A DNA stretch of 64,000 nucleotides from Euborellia annulipes (GCA_023213315.1 JAKCPI010007829.1:124001-188000); one strand, 5' to 3'. Shown: positions 34,408-46,621, counted from the first letter of the stretch. The notes: generated by a model from the sequence alone, not told the origin. Program-made: numbers and translations.

Positions 34408-35301
34408 CATGGGCATAGGCGTAGCCAGAAATTTTTGATGGGGGGTTTAGGATTATTTCTCCCCCCCCCCCCACCCCGACTAATGGGGCAGTATAGGGCG
34501 TCTAATGAAATATATGGCTGGCCCGCCCCCTGGACCCCCCCTCGGGGTGGCTCGGGCCCGCCCTTTCTTAATTAAGTGCCGCAATTTTTCAATCCAACTC
34601 GTATCAGGCAGTAAATAATGCAAATCTCTTAATTTTATGTATATGGGCCTAAAATACCGGGGTGTCCCTCTATGTGATTCTCTTGATCAGACTCCTATCT
34701 CAGACCTCTTTAATAAAAAAAATAAAAAATTTATTTATATAATAATTTTTATTATTTTTCATTTGCGAGATTTAATCAATTTTAAGCGGCTTTAATTTTT
34801 TATAAAGCATAACAAAAATCAATTCTTTTCAATGGGAAAATTCTGAATTTTCTTGAATTTATTGCGTTTTATTTAATTTTTTTTTTTTTTTAAGCTAGAG
34901 AAAATTATTATATTTTACATTCTATTACCCTATATATGAAATATATAGAGAGAAAAAGTATTTTTGCATTATAGAGCTTAAATATCTAGTCATGGCTTGG
35001 GTCCAATGGGGGGTTTGAACCCCCAAAACCCCCCCGTGGCTACGCCTATGACCATGGGCGTAGCCAGACTTCTTGTTAGGGGAGGCCAACCCCTCGATAG
35101 GGCGAGAATGGGGGGTTTGCAATTAATATATACATAGATTATTAATTATTTATTTAGATTAAAAAAAAAAAATTAAATTAATGTAGTGGATTGGAGCGTT
35201 AAAACAAAAATTCCCAATGGGAAAAATATATATTTGTTTTTAATTTTTAGGACAAGCCAGGGGGGCAATGGCCCCCCTGCCTCCCCCTGGCTACGCCCAT
35301 G
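34408..35301. mobile_element. hAT MITE (CATGGGCGTAGCCAG) with a related MITE inside
   Basis: The outer ends CATGGG|CGTAGCCAG and CTGGCTACGCCCATG frame a 257-bp element. It is interrupted after its first six bases by the 637-bp element 34414-35050. Confidence 0.72.
34414..35050. mobile_element. hAT MITE (CATAGGCGTAGCCAG), 8-bp TSD
   Basis: 637 bp; ends CATAGGCGTAGCCAG and GTGGCTACGCCTATG; exact ACCATGGG duplications (34406-34413, 35051-35058). It inserted into the very tip of a related element. Confidence 0.85.
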
Positions 35302-35615
35302 GGACGTGACTCGAAGCTTTTGATCAAAATCGGCCGGGTACTTTACTGATATAGTTTTTCAGTTTTTTTCGATTTTCTCAAAATTCGCTCCAACGATTTT
35401 GATTAAAATTCATAAATCAATTATTTTTTAATTCCTCTTTAAAATGTATATTCTCATTTTGCACTAAAAATTCTTTGAAGCACACTATACTTTTGTACTT
35501 GATAGGAAAGAATAGGAGAAATATTAAAATGTATAATCTCATTTTGCCCTTGAATTCTTTTGAAGACCACTTTACTCTCAAAATTGTGTGCTGTGCGACC
35601 AGTCACTTCAGATTT

Positions 35616-36007
35616 TTTATATGTAATGCCCTCTCATTCACGTTACTTTTCATAATTTTAAATAAAAATAATTTTATTTTTTATTTTTTTAAGTTTATTC
35701 ACATAAAATTATTTAATTGAGGACCGCGTTTTTGAAAAACAAATAAGAGAAAAGTAAAATAGCCTAGTTGGAAATAATAATTTTGTTTTTATTAAGCATC
35801 GTTGCGTGATGTTTTAGAATTGGACTAAAGCGGATTTTATTAGTCATGAAAGAAGACGAGTGAAGATGGAAACAAACAGATGCACTTAATTATTTACATC
35901 CTAAGAGGTTCAGAAAAAAAAAATAAAGAAATTTTTCTTTTGTTAAAGATATCTAAATAAAATTTTTATTTTTTAATTGAATAAATAAATTTTACCACGG
36001 TATATAA
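35616..36007. other. No gene recognised
   Basis: AT-rich, nothing supported. Confidence 0.5.
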
Positions 36008-36700
36008 ACCCCCCCCGCACACTGTCAATAATATTATTGACAATATTATTGTCAATATGCAATTCAATAATGACAGACCGCACACTGATCAATGTTATTG
36101 CCAATAGTTTCATTTCATTGCCTTTTTAATCGTGCCCAGACAGTGTCACACTTCTTTATTTTATTATGAGTAAAAATTTTTTTACTCTTTAATTTTTTTT
36201 ATTTAAAAAATTTTATTTTTAGAAAGTAAAAATGTATTATTTTTTTAAAAATAAATGAAATAAAAGAAGACATATTGCCCTCTTCTATAGGATGCCGAGG
36301 GGGGCAATGCACCTTTGTCTCCCCCAGTTCCGGCTCCTATGTAATAAACAAAAATAAAAATCACACAACACTAACTTTCCACTAGAAAATGTATGGTCAA
36401 CAAACAAACTCAAGAAAGAAGGCAATTCAAAAAAAATTTTAAAAGAGACATAGGCTTAATTCTCTCTACCAAATTTCTATTTGAAGTGACAAATTATTGA
36501 TAAACAACCGCAAATGATCAATATTATTGTCAATATCATCACAACTTTCGAATATTGAAGTTTGAAAATCAAAAAATTTAAATTTTCATCAATATGCTTC
36601 TTCAATATTAATAACATCTTCAATACCCCCCCGCACACGATCAATAGTATTGACAATAGTCTTCTATATTGACAATTTTATTGATCGTGTGCGGGCGGCT
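36008..36700. mobile_element. Element with repeated subterminal GCACAC/CAATA motifs
   Basis: Ends CCCCCCGCACACTGTCAATA and the inverse of TTGATCGTGTGCGGGCGGCT. The units (C)CGCACAC(T)GATCAAT and TTATTGTCAATA recur in both orientations near 36085, 36515 and 36635. The centre contains a GC-rich piece and an AT-rich spacer. A hAT-like or foldback DNA element is likely. No transposase. Confidence 0.65.
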
Positions 36701-37429
36701 TAACAGATTATTTCTCTCTTTTTTAGATCAATTTAAATAAAAGCATTTAAAAATTTTTTTATTATATTTTTATTTTAATACAACTGAAGGGGAAAAGGTA
36801 TTTTTAAGGCAACACTTTCGACGGCTAAGAATTTTGGTTGCCTAAGCTTAAGGACCCACAATAAATAGCTGGTCCCGCGGGGAACAGCTTGTATTTTCCG
36901 AAATATATTTAATTTAATTTTGGAACATTTCTACCAAAGAAAAAAAGCATTTTCATTTTATTAATCATAATAATCTAAATTAATCCTAGAAAAAAAAAAA
37001 ACAAGTGCTTGCGAATTTTAAAAGACAGTAAGTTTATTTATTTATTTATTTTTTATAACTCTGTGGCAGATGGCTAAAAGTACGTCACAAAAAAAAAAAC
37101 CGCTGGTTCAGCCTTAGACGCTGAGATGAGTGCAGTAGCAGCTGATGCCCACCAGCATCCAGTCAGATAAAAAGGCAATTATGTCAGTCGATCATCATCA
37201 TCATCTTCCGTTTGCGTTTTATGATCCAATCGGGCGAGAAAGAAAAAAAAAAATTCGCCAGAAGCAAAGAAGAAAAAAAAATATGGAAATTTATTTTTTA
37301 CTAGAAAACAGATAGGCTATATCTGAGATTCTAATAAAAAACTATGCAAGATGATAAACATATAATTTAATGATAAAATAAAACTCAGTAGGATATAGTT
37401 GTGGCACCAGATTTTTCTAATTTAATAAT
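36701..37429. other. No gene recognised
   Basis: AT-rich with a mixed-composition stretch at 37105-37230 (GCAGTAGCAGCTGATGC). No known feature. Confidence 0.5.
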
Positions 37430-37490
37430 ACGGGAAACGAACCCTTGATCAGAGGCTAGTGTTCTACCACCTCTTAATGCCCCAGAGCCT
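37430..37490 (-). repeat. tRNA-like SINE head fragment
   Basis: Minus strand: TAAGAGGTGGTAGAACACTAG and the B-box-like AAGGGTTCGTTTCCC. The stems do not form a full cloverleaf, so it is read as an S2-like head. Confidence 0.5.
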
Positions 37491-37753
37491 TTAAAAATAT
37501 GGTGTCATAGCACAAAACTTTCTCTTAGTTGTGTTCTGTGATTGTCACACAAGATTTTTTGGGACGACATATTTAGTTACAGAATTCTTTTTGGAACGAA
37601 GCTACAGTAGGGTGAATTGGCAGAATTCGTCACGTAACGTAACAAAAATGCGTTACATCGCTCGAGCGCCGGCGAAGAAAGGCGAGGCCACGCCTACCAA
37701 TTATATTCGAAGTTGAAGAAAAGGTGTGAGGAACTTCGTTCCCGGCGACCCCA

Positions 37754-37905
37754 CATGTTTGCTTTTTAAATTTATTTAAAGTCTTTTTCGGCATCGGACC
37801 CGTCTCTATTTGTTTCAATTTAATTGACTATCAATAAATTATCGCATGCGAACCCTGGAGGCGGATTCTCTATCACTGTGCTATGGCCCAACAAGGGCCT
37901 ACATT
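37754..37905 (-). mobile_element. SINE S2, full-length diverged copy
   Basis: Minus strand: head GCCATAGCACAGTGATAGAG with B box AGGGTTCGCATGCG, then AAACAAATAGAGACGGGTC and GATGCCGAAAAAGACTTT. Confidence 0.65.
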
Positions 37906-38592
37906 AGAATTCAAGATGGAAAATTTATAAACAAAGGTAAATATATGTATTTTGTTACAATGAACTTCTCTATCTTTCCTATGAAGTCCAAGAGTAAAGT
38001 GTGCTTCAAACAATTTTGAGAGCAAAATGAGAATATACATTTTAAAGAGCATCTAAAAAATAATTGATTTTTGAATTTTAATCAAAATCGATAGAGCGAA
38101 TTTTGGGAAAATAAAAAAATAAAAAACTAAAAAAGCACATAAGTAAAGTATTGGTATATTAGTAGGCCTACTCTTTGGTCATTTTTATTTAAAAGGATAT
38201 TTCCGTGCCTCAGAAGGATACCGAACTTAGATATATAATTTCAACCTCTTAGTTTTATTTTCTTCTTGCTTTAAATTGAAAACAGACAGACAGACCATTT
38301 TACCCACTTTTTTGACTCAAAACGTGTATTTCCATCGAAAACTTGACGTTAGGTAAAAGGACGGAAAATCGGAGTAAAACCGGATGAGCTAGGGCGCCTA
38401 TGTTGAGGAGTGCCACGGGCTTGCTTGGCCTGGGACGGGGGGGGCCGGCGACCGCCCCCCTTCGCCCCCACCTGGATACGCTACTGCCTCTAGTGTTTAA
38501 TGTTATTCCCAACGGCGCGTTGGGGTGCAGTGAAATTCAAAAGAATGGAAAACTCTGACCTATATATAATATATATAGGTAAGATAAAGTAA
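37906..38592 (-). mobile_element. Family A, diverged partial copy
   Basis: Contains GAGAATATACATTTTAAAG, TAAAGTATTGG and GGTAAGATAAAGTA near the left end. The middle is replaced by a GC-rich MITE-like stretch at about 38360-38530. Confidence 0.65.
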
Positions 38593-38752
38593 AAGAGACA
38601 AGAAATTACTCAGAAACAAACTCAGGTGGTATCGACCGATGTAAGTTTATTTTATTTAATAATATCTATCTTGTAATTCCTAAATTCTTTTCAGATATTC
38701 TGATTATATTCTGAAAGCTACTTGGGATGGAGATTTCTAGATTCGAGATAAG

Positions 38753-38917
38753 CATGGGCGTAACTAGAGAATTTGGCTGGAGGGGCCATGGGACCAGCTA
38801 TCCTCCGGTGGGCCTGAAAAGCCCCATATTTTCTCAATTTTTCTTGGGGCAAGGAGCTTTCTGGGGGGGGGGGGGGCACGAGCCTTCTGGGGGAGGCGAC
38901 CCCTAGTTACGCCCATG
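38753..38917. mobile_element. hAT MITE (CATGGGCGTAACTAG), 8-bp TSD
   Basis: 165 bp; exact GAGATAAG duplications (38745-38752, 38918-38925). Confidence 0.9.
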
Positions 38918-39012
38918 GAGATAAGAGACAGGAGACATCAAAAATGAAAATTTCATCATATTAATAATACTGTGTGACTTGTTAAAAAGGAAAGAGGCGC
39001 AGCAAAGTAGCA

Positions 39013-40038
39013 TTTTTACTTTCTCGTACCCTATTAATGAAATATATAGAGAGAGAAAGTATTGCGATCATGTCAAAAATTCGATGTCCAGATTTTGATG
39101 GATATACATGTTTTGAGGTCCCCTGAGTCCAAAAAGTGGGTCCCGCAAATTGGTCTGTGTGTCTGTGTGTCTGTGTGTGTGGACCCATTTTTTTAGCATG
39201 AAGGAATTGAGCTACCGGATTGAAATTTTATATTTAACTTAGGTACCTTTGAAGAATCTCAAAATAAGCTTTTGAACAAAATCGGCCAAAAAGTACTAGT
39301 ACTTTACTGATGTACTTTTTCAGTTTTTTTTTGATTTTCTCAAAATTCCCTCCAAGGATTTTTTTTAAAATTCATAAATCAACTATTTTTTAGATGCTCT
39401 TTAAAATGTATATTCTCATTTTGCCGTTGAAATCTTCTGAAGACCACTTTACTCTTGTTCTTCATAGGAAAGATAGAAATGGTTGCCATGGTAACGGAAT
39501 TTAAATCTTTTTTCTTTTTATTAGATTAAAAATCAATTATTATTTAAATTCCCATTTTTTTTTAATTTATTTGTTTCTTTAATTGTTTCAAAGAAAACAT
39601 ATATGTCTCTCTCTCACTTGCAAACATTATCGTCTCTCTCTACTCTTTTTAAATTCCCTTTCCACCTTATCTTCGCATATGAACAATGTTAATTTCCTAT
39701 AGGGATTTGTATGTTAATTTCGATTCAAAAGGGGGTCCCCTTTGGAACTTTTTAGGCATTTAAAATTTTTTTTTTCCAATTCTTATGAAATTTTTTATTT
39801 ATTTACGAATCTATATTGTGTATAAAATGTCCAAATATGAGATTAAAATTTTGAAAAATAACCATAGTTTATTTGAAGCAGTCAACATTTAAAATGCAAG
39901 TTTGAAACTAAGGTGCTATCGGAAACTAAATATATCGCGACACAAAAAATCTGGTGTGACCAGCACGGTGCGCAACTTTCTCTTACCGAAGGGTAAGAGA
40001 AAGTTGTGTGCTGTGCGCCAGTCACACCAGATTTTATT
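39013..40038 (+). mobile_element. Family A, long subfamily, full copy
   Basis: About 1.03 kb. After the ATGGTTGCCATGGTAACGG block it has an extra ~390 bp including TCAAAAGGGGGTCCCCTTTG, then a shorter right hairpin (GTGCGCAACTTTCTCTTACC). The inverse copy is at 53203-54264. Confidence 0.85.
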
Positions 40039-40409
40039 ATTTATAAGGGTGTTTTTGATGATTATGTTATTAAAGGAATGGCCGAGAGCACCGCCCCTTT
40101 ATCTAATTTCTTTGATTAGTATTCAAGGAAGTATGTGGTTGATTCATTCCATTCTATATTATTATCTTTAATCTCCAACTTATGTTTTTTTCATAGCTAT
40201 CATTTCTCTCTTTTAGTGTAATGCAATGAGAGAGAGTCCAATATATAAACCATCAAAATTGAGATCCTTCATCTCCACTCTCCGATGCTCTGGCAATATT
40301 GGAATTCGATTTATTGAGTAACGAATAAATTAAATATTAGAAGAGTGTGATGATAAATGGGAGTTTTTATAAAAGGAAATTTCTCACTAGTCAGATGCAC
40401 AAATTATAA
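40039..40409. other. No gene recognised
   Basis: Nothing supported. Confidence 0.5.
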
Positions 40410-41035
40410 TTTTCTCTTACCTCTATATATATGTTAATATATAGAGTGAGAAAGTATTGAATTCATGTCAAAAATTAGATTTTGATGGATATACATGTTT
40501 TGAGGTCCCCTGAATCCAAAAAAGAGATTTTGGCGACATGATCTGTCTTTCTGTGTTCAATTTTAAGCATGAAGGAATTGAGTTAGAAGGTTGAAATTTT
40601 ATATTTGGACCCTGTTATGCAATAGTGTGTCAAGCGCCAAAAAATTAAAAATTGAGTTAAGCACGAAATATTGTTTCAAATGCTATAATTAATAGTATTT
40701 TTTATGAAATATGTCCTAAAAAAATTTATATTTAATGTTACTTGCACAATTGACAAAAAAAATTATTTATAATCCAATCAAAACAAAAAACTTTAATGTT
40801 TTTTTTCTCAAAACTCGGTAGCTGGAGCTTGACACACTAATGCGTAACAGGGTCCATTTAAGCTAGAAAAGGCGTGAAAATAAGCTATTAATCAAAATCA
40901 GCCAAAGAGTACTAATACTTTACTGATGTACTTATTCAGTTTTTTTTTTTTTTTCGATTTTCTCAAAATTCGCTCTAACGATTTTGATTAAAATTCAAAA
41001 ATCATTTATTTTCTTTAAAACGTATATTCTCTAGG
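40410..41035 (+). mobile_element. Family A, partial copy interrupted by a 249-bp MITE
   Basis: Left hairpin at 40410-40457, family A to 40606, MITE 40607-40855, family A again to ~41035 (AAACGTATATTCTC). Confidence 0.8.
40607..40855. mobile_element. GGACCCTG MITE, intact 249-bp copy
   Basis: Terminal inverted repeats of ~28 bp beginning GGACCCTGTTA(T/C)GCA and continuing GTGTGTCAAGC. The flanks ATTT/ATTT (40603-40606, 40856-40859) are a 4-bp TSD inside family A. Noncoding. Confidence 0.88.
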
Positions 41036-41654
41036 TAGTCCAAGTTTATAGATGGCTAAAAATAAAAATCTGAAATTTTGTTCGTTTATTTACCTGCCAA
41101 ATTTTATACCGATTGGACAACGTTTACCTAGCCCGCCAGAAGATCAAAAGTTTATCAGTTTCCCCTAAATTTGACTATTAACACCTGTAACTCCTTAACG
41201 GTTAGTCCAGCAAAAAAAAGTCATCAGTAATTTTTTGAAGAGGATTTAATTTACTAAAAAAAAGTCCTTTAATTTTTTTTAGTAAAACAAACGGTTTTCA
41301 TTGTATCGGCAAAAAAATCGAATATGGTTGGGGGGCATGTCACATTAACTTTTAGTTCAATCTTGATGAAATTTTTCTGGTAGGTTCTTTAAACAATAAG
41401 GAATTAGAAAAAATATATCACGAAAATAAATTAATCCTAAAATATGTAAAAAAAATCATATTGTTGATTTTTTTAGTTTTGAAAATGTTTAGCGCTAAAG
41501 CAATATCTCAAAAAGGGAATGAGATATTCAAGAATTTTTTTCTAAATAATCTACATGAAATGGGCTTTAATTTAGTAAAATAAAAGTTTTGTGTATTTTG
41601 TTCCCTCTATTTCTTAAGTTCATTGCAAGTTTCAATATATTGTTTTACACGTTA
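41036..41654. other. Unassigned insert between family A halves
   Basis: About 600 bp between a plus and a minus family A fragment, with no TIR or TSD that I can define. Includes GCCGATACAATGAAAACCG (minus strand) and TAACTCCTTAACGGTTAG. Confidence 0.45.
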
Positions 41655-41935
41655 AGAAGATTTCAATGGGAAAACGAGAATATACATTTTAAAGAGCATC
41701 TAAAAAATAGTTGATTTATGAATTTTAATCAAAATCGTTGGAGCGAATTTTGAGAAAATTGAAAAAAACTGAAAAAGTACATCAGTAAAGTGCTAGTACT
41801 TTTTGGCCGATTTTGTTCAAAAGTTTATTTTGAGTGTCCGGGAGGGTACCTAAGTTAAATATAAAATTTCAACCTTCTAGATCAATTCTTTTATGCTTTC
41901 AATTGAACAATGTGTGCTCAATTTTAAGCAGACAC
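41655..41935 (-). mobile_element. Family A, middle fragment
   Basis: GAAAACGAGAATATACATTT through AGTACATCAGTAAAGTGCTAG to AATTCTTTTATGCTTTC. Both ends missing. Confidence 0.75.
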
Positions 41936-42302
41936 ACAATATTTCTAAAATCTAAAGAAATCTTTTTAAACTTGACTTTAACAACTAAAGAATAAAAATA
42001 ACTTAATAAGAGGGGATTATTTTTTTATTCAATTTCTAAAGCTACTTATTAAAGCTTAAATAGGAATCAAAAGATTTTTTTTTTTCATTTAAATTTCTAA
42101 AGCAAAAGTCTGATTTAAATCATAAGTAAAAAGAAAAAAAAAACCTTAAGAATTATTGTAAAAAGAAAATTTTTTATCAATAGCATTGCTCTCAAACCAA
42201 AATGTCAAAAAATTTTATGAATGGCTTAAATGAGTTAGTTAATTTCAATTAAACGTTTTATATTTAATTTTAATTAATAAAAACGTTGATTTGGTCTCTT
42301 CA
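41936..42302. other. No gene recognised
   Basis: Very AT-rich, nothing supported. Confidence 0.5.
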
Positions 42303-42993
42303 AAAAAAAAATCTGGTGTGACTGGCGCACAGCACACAACTTTCTCTTACCTTCGGTAATCGAAAGTTGTGTACTGTGCTTGTCACACCAGATTTTTTGT
42401 GTTGACATGTATTTAGTTTCCGACAGTAAGGTACATTCGATATTCAAGATGTAAAATTTATAAGTGTGGCAAAATATTTATATTTTGTTACCATGGCAAC
42501 CATTTCTCCTATCTTTTCTATGGAGTACAAGAGTAAAGTGGTCTTCAGGAGATTTCAATGACAAAATGAGAATATACATTTTAAAGAGAATCTAAAAAAT
42601 CATTGATTTTTGAATTAAAAAAAAAATAGTTGGAGCAAATTTAGAGAAAATCGAAAAAAACTGAAAAAGTGCATCAGTAAAGTACTAGTACTCTTTGGCC
42701 AATTTTGTTCAAAAGCTTCGTGTCACGCCCCATGGGGGTGCCTAACTTAAATATAAAATTACAACCTCCTAACTCTTTCCGTTCTTGAGATATTTTGTTC
42801 ACAGACACACAGACAGACACACACAGACTCACAGACAGACAGACGGACCATGTCGCGAAAACCACTTTTTTGGATTCAGGGGACCTCAAAACGTGAAGAT
42901 CCATCAAAATCTCGACATCGAATTTTTGACATGAATCCAATACTTTCTCTATATATATATTAACATATATATAGAGGTAAGAGAAAGTAAAAA
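42303..42993 (-). mobile_element. Family A, full copy
   Basis: 691 bp with both hairpins intact. Confidence 0.92.
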
Positions 42994-43290
42994 AAGGATT
43001 TCTATAAAAAATTCACAAAATAAACATAAATTTATTTTTTTTAGAATAAAAAATAATAATAGACACCTGCCAATTCCCAAATAAATAAATAATTTGTTTA
43101 TTGGAGATTTGCTCGTAAACAAAAAAGTCAATGAATAAAACAAATTCTCATCTTTTAACTTTTCAACAAAAACATTTCAATAAATAAAAAAAAGTTGGGA
43201 AAAAATACAACAACAACTTTTGTTTTATTCATTGCCTTTCCTGGCTTAGATAAGAGCAGAAAATTTAGCTCTAGTTTGTTTGTTGACCCT

Positions 43291-43570
43291 CAAGGGCGGA
43301 TACAAGGGAGGGTAAAGGGGGTAATTACCCCCTGAGATTTGAAAAAATACTTTTGTTTTGAAAAAAAAATACCTTTTTTCGAAAAAAAAATGTATTTTTA
43401 ATATAAAATTTTAAAAATTAATACTTAAAAATTTGATTTGTATTTATATTCTGGCAAACAAGTACAGAAAGCGCCTTTAAATTACCGAAATTAAGAGAAA
43501 AAATGTGTGCTGTGCGACCAGTCACTCCAGATTACCCCCCCCCCGAGAAACACCTCTGGATCCGCCACTG
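43291..43570. mobile_element. hAT MITE (CAAGGGCGGATAC), 8-bp TSD
   Basis: 280 bp; TTGACCCT is duplicated exactly on both sides. The right part is a half hairpin of the family A right end (TGTGTGCTGTGCGACCAGTC), so this MITE is a chimera. Confidence 0.88.
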
Positions 43571-43587
43571 TTGACCCTACATTCTTT

Positions 43588-43828
43588 TTCTCTCCTCGCC
43601 AGGTCCCGGGATGCGGGGTCGGTGGACCTCACTCCCCCTCCAACCCTATCATACGTGTTTACGACGGGAAGAAATAGGTCAGGCCGGCCCGACGTACGGT
43701 CTGACGCCTGTTGAAAAGAGGAAGGAAGAGACAGACATTTAAAGAACTGAAGGAAGGATCCCTGTCCCAGCTCGGGCAGCTCGTGGTCGCCATCCACGTA
43801 CCCACAATATGTGGGCCCCTGAGCAAGA
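43588..43828 (-). mobile_element. GC-rich SINE-like family S3
   Basis: Contains GGGCCCACATATTGTGGG, CGTGGATGGCGACCACGAG, CAGACCGTACGTCGGGCCGG and an end rich in GAGGAGAGAAAAAG. Five copies occur in the window. The copy at 50359-50601 shows that it is a retroposed unit with a TSD. Confidence 0.75.
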
Positions 43829-44000
43829 TAACTGTCCCGGAGGGTACCTAACTTAAATATAAAATTTCAATCCGGTAGCTCAATTCTTTCATGCTTAGGA
43901 TCGTTACACACGGACAGACCATGTTACAAAAATCACTTTTTTGGACTACATGTATTTCCATCAAAATCTAGACATCAAATTTTTGACTTGAGTCGCTTTT
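43829..44000 (-). mobile_element. Family A, fragment
   Basis: GTACCTAACTTAAATATAAA through CAGACCATG to ATCAAATTTTTGACTTG. It lies next to S3. Confidence 0.65.
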
Positions 44001-44033
44001 TTTTCGGTTCGACTCCTCGGTCATACCATAAAT

Positions 44034-44256
44034 CAGGGGCGTATATAAGAGGGGGCCGAGGGCCGCCCCCCGAAATTTCTCAAACACATATACAGACATC
44101 AGCGCAACAAATTTTTCCGCAGGATGAAAAACTTTGATTCCGCAAAAGAAAAATTTCGTGTGAAAAAAAATTTAGTTACTTAAAAATAAATTTTCCGCAG
44201 AAAAATTTTTGAGTTCAGGCCCCCTCCCCGAGAAAAAATTTCTATATACGCCCCTG
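44034..44256. mobile_element. hAT MITE (CAGGGGCGTATATA), 8-bp TSD
   Basis: 223 bp; TIRs CAGGGGCGTATATA / TATATACGCCCCTG; exact CCATAAAT duplications (44026-44033, 44257-44264). Half copies occur at 51424-51485 and 46885-46918. Confidence 0.9.
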
Positions 44257-44316
44257 CCATAAATACAAACAAAATACAAAAGAATATGCAAATAAAAATT
44301 TGTAGAAAACCTTATC

Positions 44317-44560
44317 CAGTGGCCTAGCGATGGGGGGGGGGGGGGGGGTTACTCACAAAGGGGCGCCAAATGGTCCTCAAAACAAAAAATTGCTGGATAA
44401 TTTTTATTTTATTATAATTGATTTCTGGAAAATATATTTGAAATTTGGTGGCAGTGTAATATAATAATTTTGTATATTTTACATATAATATTATATGGTT
44501 TTTGAATGGGGGGGGGGGCGCTAAAAAGGTATCGTGCCCCAGGCGCGAGTTAAGCCACTG
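44317..44560. mobile_element. hAT MITE (CAGTGGC), 8-bp TSD
   Basis: 244 bp; ends CAGTGGCCTAGCGATGGG and AGTTAAGCCACTG; exact ACCTTATC duplications (44309-44316, 44561-44568). Confidence 0.9.
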
Positions 44561-44568
44561 ACCTTATC

Positions 44569-45637
44569 ATATACATAATAAAAATTACATTGCAATAAAA
44601 CACACATATCAAATACACAATACGAAAGAAAGATAAATATAAATTACATAAAAACAAGCAAATATAACATAAAATACATAATAGAAGAGGAAGAGGAATA
44701 AAAACTTCATAATAGAACAGTAAACAGTAAAGTAAAAATATATAGGTAAGAGAAAGTAAAAACGTGACAGACAGACGGATATTAGCGAATAATATAGATG
44801 ACCTATTTTATTCTATTACTATTTTTTCGGAGTTCCCCCCCCCTCCCCGTAACTACCCCCCCCTCCCCTCCGAACAATTCGAACTAATTTAATTTAGAAT
44901 AAATATTAAAAAAAAGGTCATAATGAATAGTTGAGGCTTACCTTTCGCGTTTTATCCAAGATTTTTCATCTTTGAGCAACAGGTGTCAGGGATGCTGCGC
45001 TCTAGAGAGAATAGAGAGAGGGAGAGACAACAGTTCGTTGTTAGTTGAGCTTGTACTAACCAAATGTGAGAGAGAAAAGGAAGAACGTTCGTCCTATCAG
45101 CTCGGTCATGTCACTCGTCAAGCGACCAACTCAAAAAGCGATCTCGCGCTCTACATCTCCGTCGCACAATACACACACACACACACACACACACACACCC
45201 CCCACACTTATATACTATTCATATCGGATGGAGAGACAGAGAGACAACTTCTATTAAGGCAATCTCGTTTGGATCAACTCGAAACATTTATCACAGATAT
45301 AATAATAATAATAACGGCAAACAAAATATTGTAGATAGTATCTTTAAAAAAAATACTTTGTTTATTAATTAAAATTCAAGTGAAAAAAAAAAAAAACTGT
45401 GCAAGTCGCTACTGATACATAAAAAGTATATAAATTTTTTTAGGTTATTCCAGTTGTATCAGTTTTGCTTTTGTTTTAATTTTTCCGTCCCGCGGAACCA
45501 AAATTTTCACAGTGCGGGGCCAATCAAACATTACTGGGAGGCCGATACCCGCTAATGTCTGTATATCATTATAGAATCCAGGAGATGTAGGAATATATTG
45601 ATTAATATACACACAGGAAGTTTATTTCCTATTGCAG
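44569..45637. other. No gene recognised
   Basis: Left-hairpin trace of family A at 44738-44760. From 44970 a less AT-rich stretch with AGAGAG tracts and a (CA)n at 45172-45197. A 120-codon frame there is mostly low complexity and unlike known proteins. Confidence 0.45.
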
Positions 45638-45650
45638 GTGTTAGGCAATT

Positions 45651-45929
45651 TTTTTTTTTTTTTTTTTTAAAAAAACATTCACACTTTTTCTCATTCACAC
45701 TCACACTCACACACACATTCACACAGTCTTTTCGGCAACTTAGGCCATTTAAGACTTTGACGATAACCGTTGTAATATAATATTATCTATTATGGGTTCA
45801 GGCATTTCTATTTAAGCCATCTGGTATCCAGATGGCTTAAATAAAATCATCGGACTGCCTGGGTCCGAACCCGCGACGTTTGGTATAGGAGGTAGGCACG
45901 CTACGTACTACGCCACACCCGGGGGCCCT
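45651..45929 (-). mobile_element. SINE S1, full copy with 13-bp TSD
   Basis: Complete S1 on the minus strand, A-tail at left, tRNA head at right. It is flanked on both sides by GTGTTAGGCAATT (45638-45650 and 45930-45942). Confidence 0.9.
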
Positions 45930-46010
45930 GTGTTAGGCAATTAATTTAATAAAGATGACTTTATTTTTTGGTGAAAATTTTTATTCCGACGACCAGCTAG
46001 CGCTAACCTT

Positions 46011-46040
46011 CTGGTTTCGGCCACAGAGGGCCATCATCAG
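46011..46040 (-). ncRNA. Hammerhead-like motif
   Basis: Minus strand: CTGATGAT-GGCC-CTCTGT-GGCC-GAAACC. Confidence 0.5.
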
Positions 46041-46621
46041 GCCTGTAAAAACAATTTTTTATATCAACAGGTTAGTCATAGTGGAATACAATAGTATTGT
46101 GTGTAATATTATTTTACATTCTTTCGTTCATAGAAAGTATCTAACAAGGATCAAAGTTTGTAATTAAATAAATAAAATTCATCTTATAATTGTAAAATTC
46201 TTTTTTTATAACATACCTAAAATTTTCTTTCTCCTTATTTAAGTATTCTTTATGCCAACAAATAATTTTTAACATTCAATGAGGAATCTTTTATCATCAA
46301 TAGCAATCATATATATATATTTTTCATTAAAGGTTATTTTTTTAATTGAACTGAGGAAATTCTTTTCGGCGTGGCGCAGTTGAGAACCTGAATATAGTTT
46401 TACAAATTATTATTTTTAATTCAAAAACCATGAAAGGCATCAAGAGGTTGTTTCTTTATTAATTTTAATTTTAAATGTCGTGCAAAATTACCAAAAGCAA
46501 TTTTATTTTATTTTTAGGCTTAATATTTTTTCTTAATTAATAACTTAATCATGGTTTTTTGTCCCCTTGGTGCCTCCCTTACATTATTTTATATAAATAC
46601 TATATATCATTATATTCATTA

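Larger units (their letters stand above)
34254..35615 (+). mobile_element. Family A, decayed copy with nested MITEs
   Basis: 34254-34390 and 35302-35615 carry family A blocks (ATGTCAAAAATTCGA, GAAGCTTTTGATCAAAATCG, TCCAACGATTTTGATTAAA). The MITEs at 34408-35301 separate them. Confidence 0.7.

Noticed and set aside
36008..36700. CRISPR-like or satellite array
   Set aside because: Repeats are short, irregular and in both orientations, with no constant spacing. Better explained as subterminal motifs of a DNA element.
44972..45334. 120-codon open frame on the plus strand
   Set aside because: Low-complexity ends (CA and ATA repeats), no recognised domain, no splice or start context. Not called as a gene.
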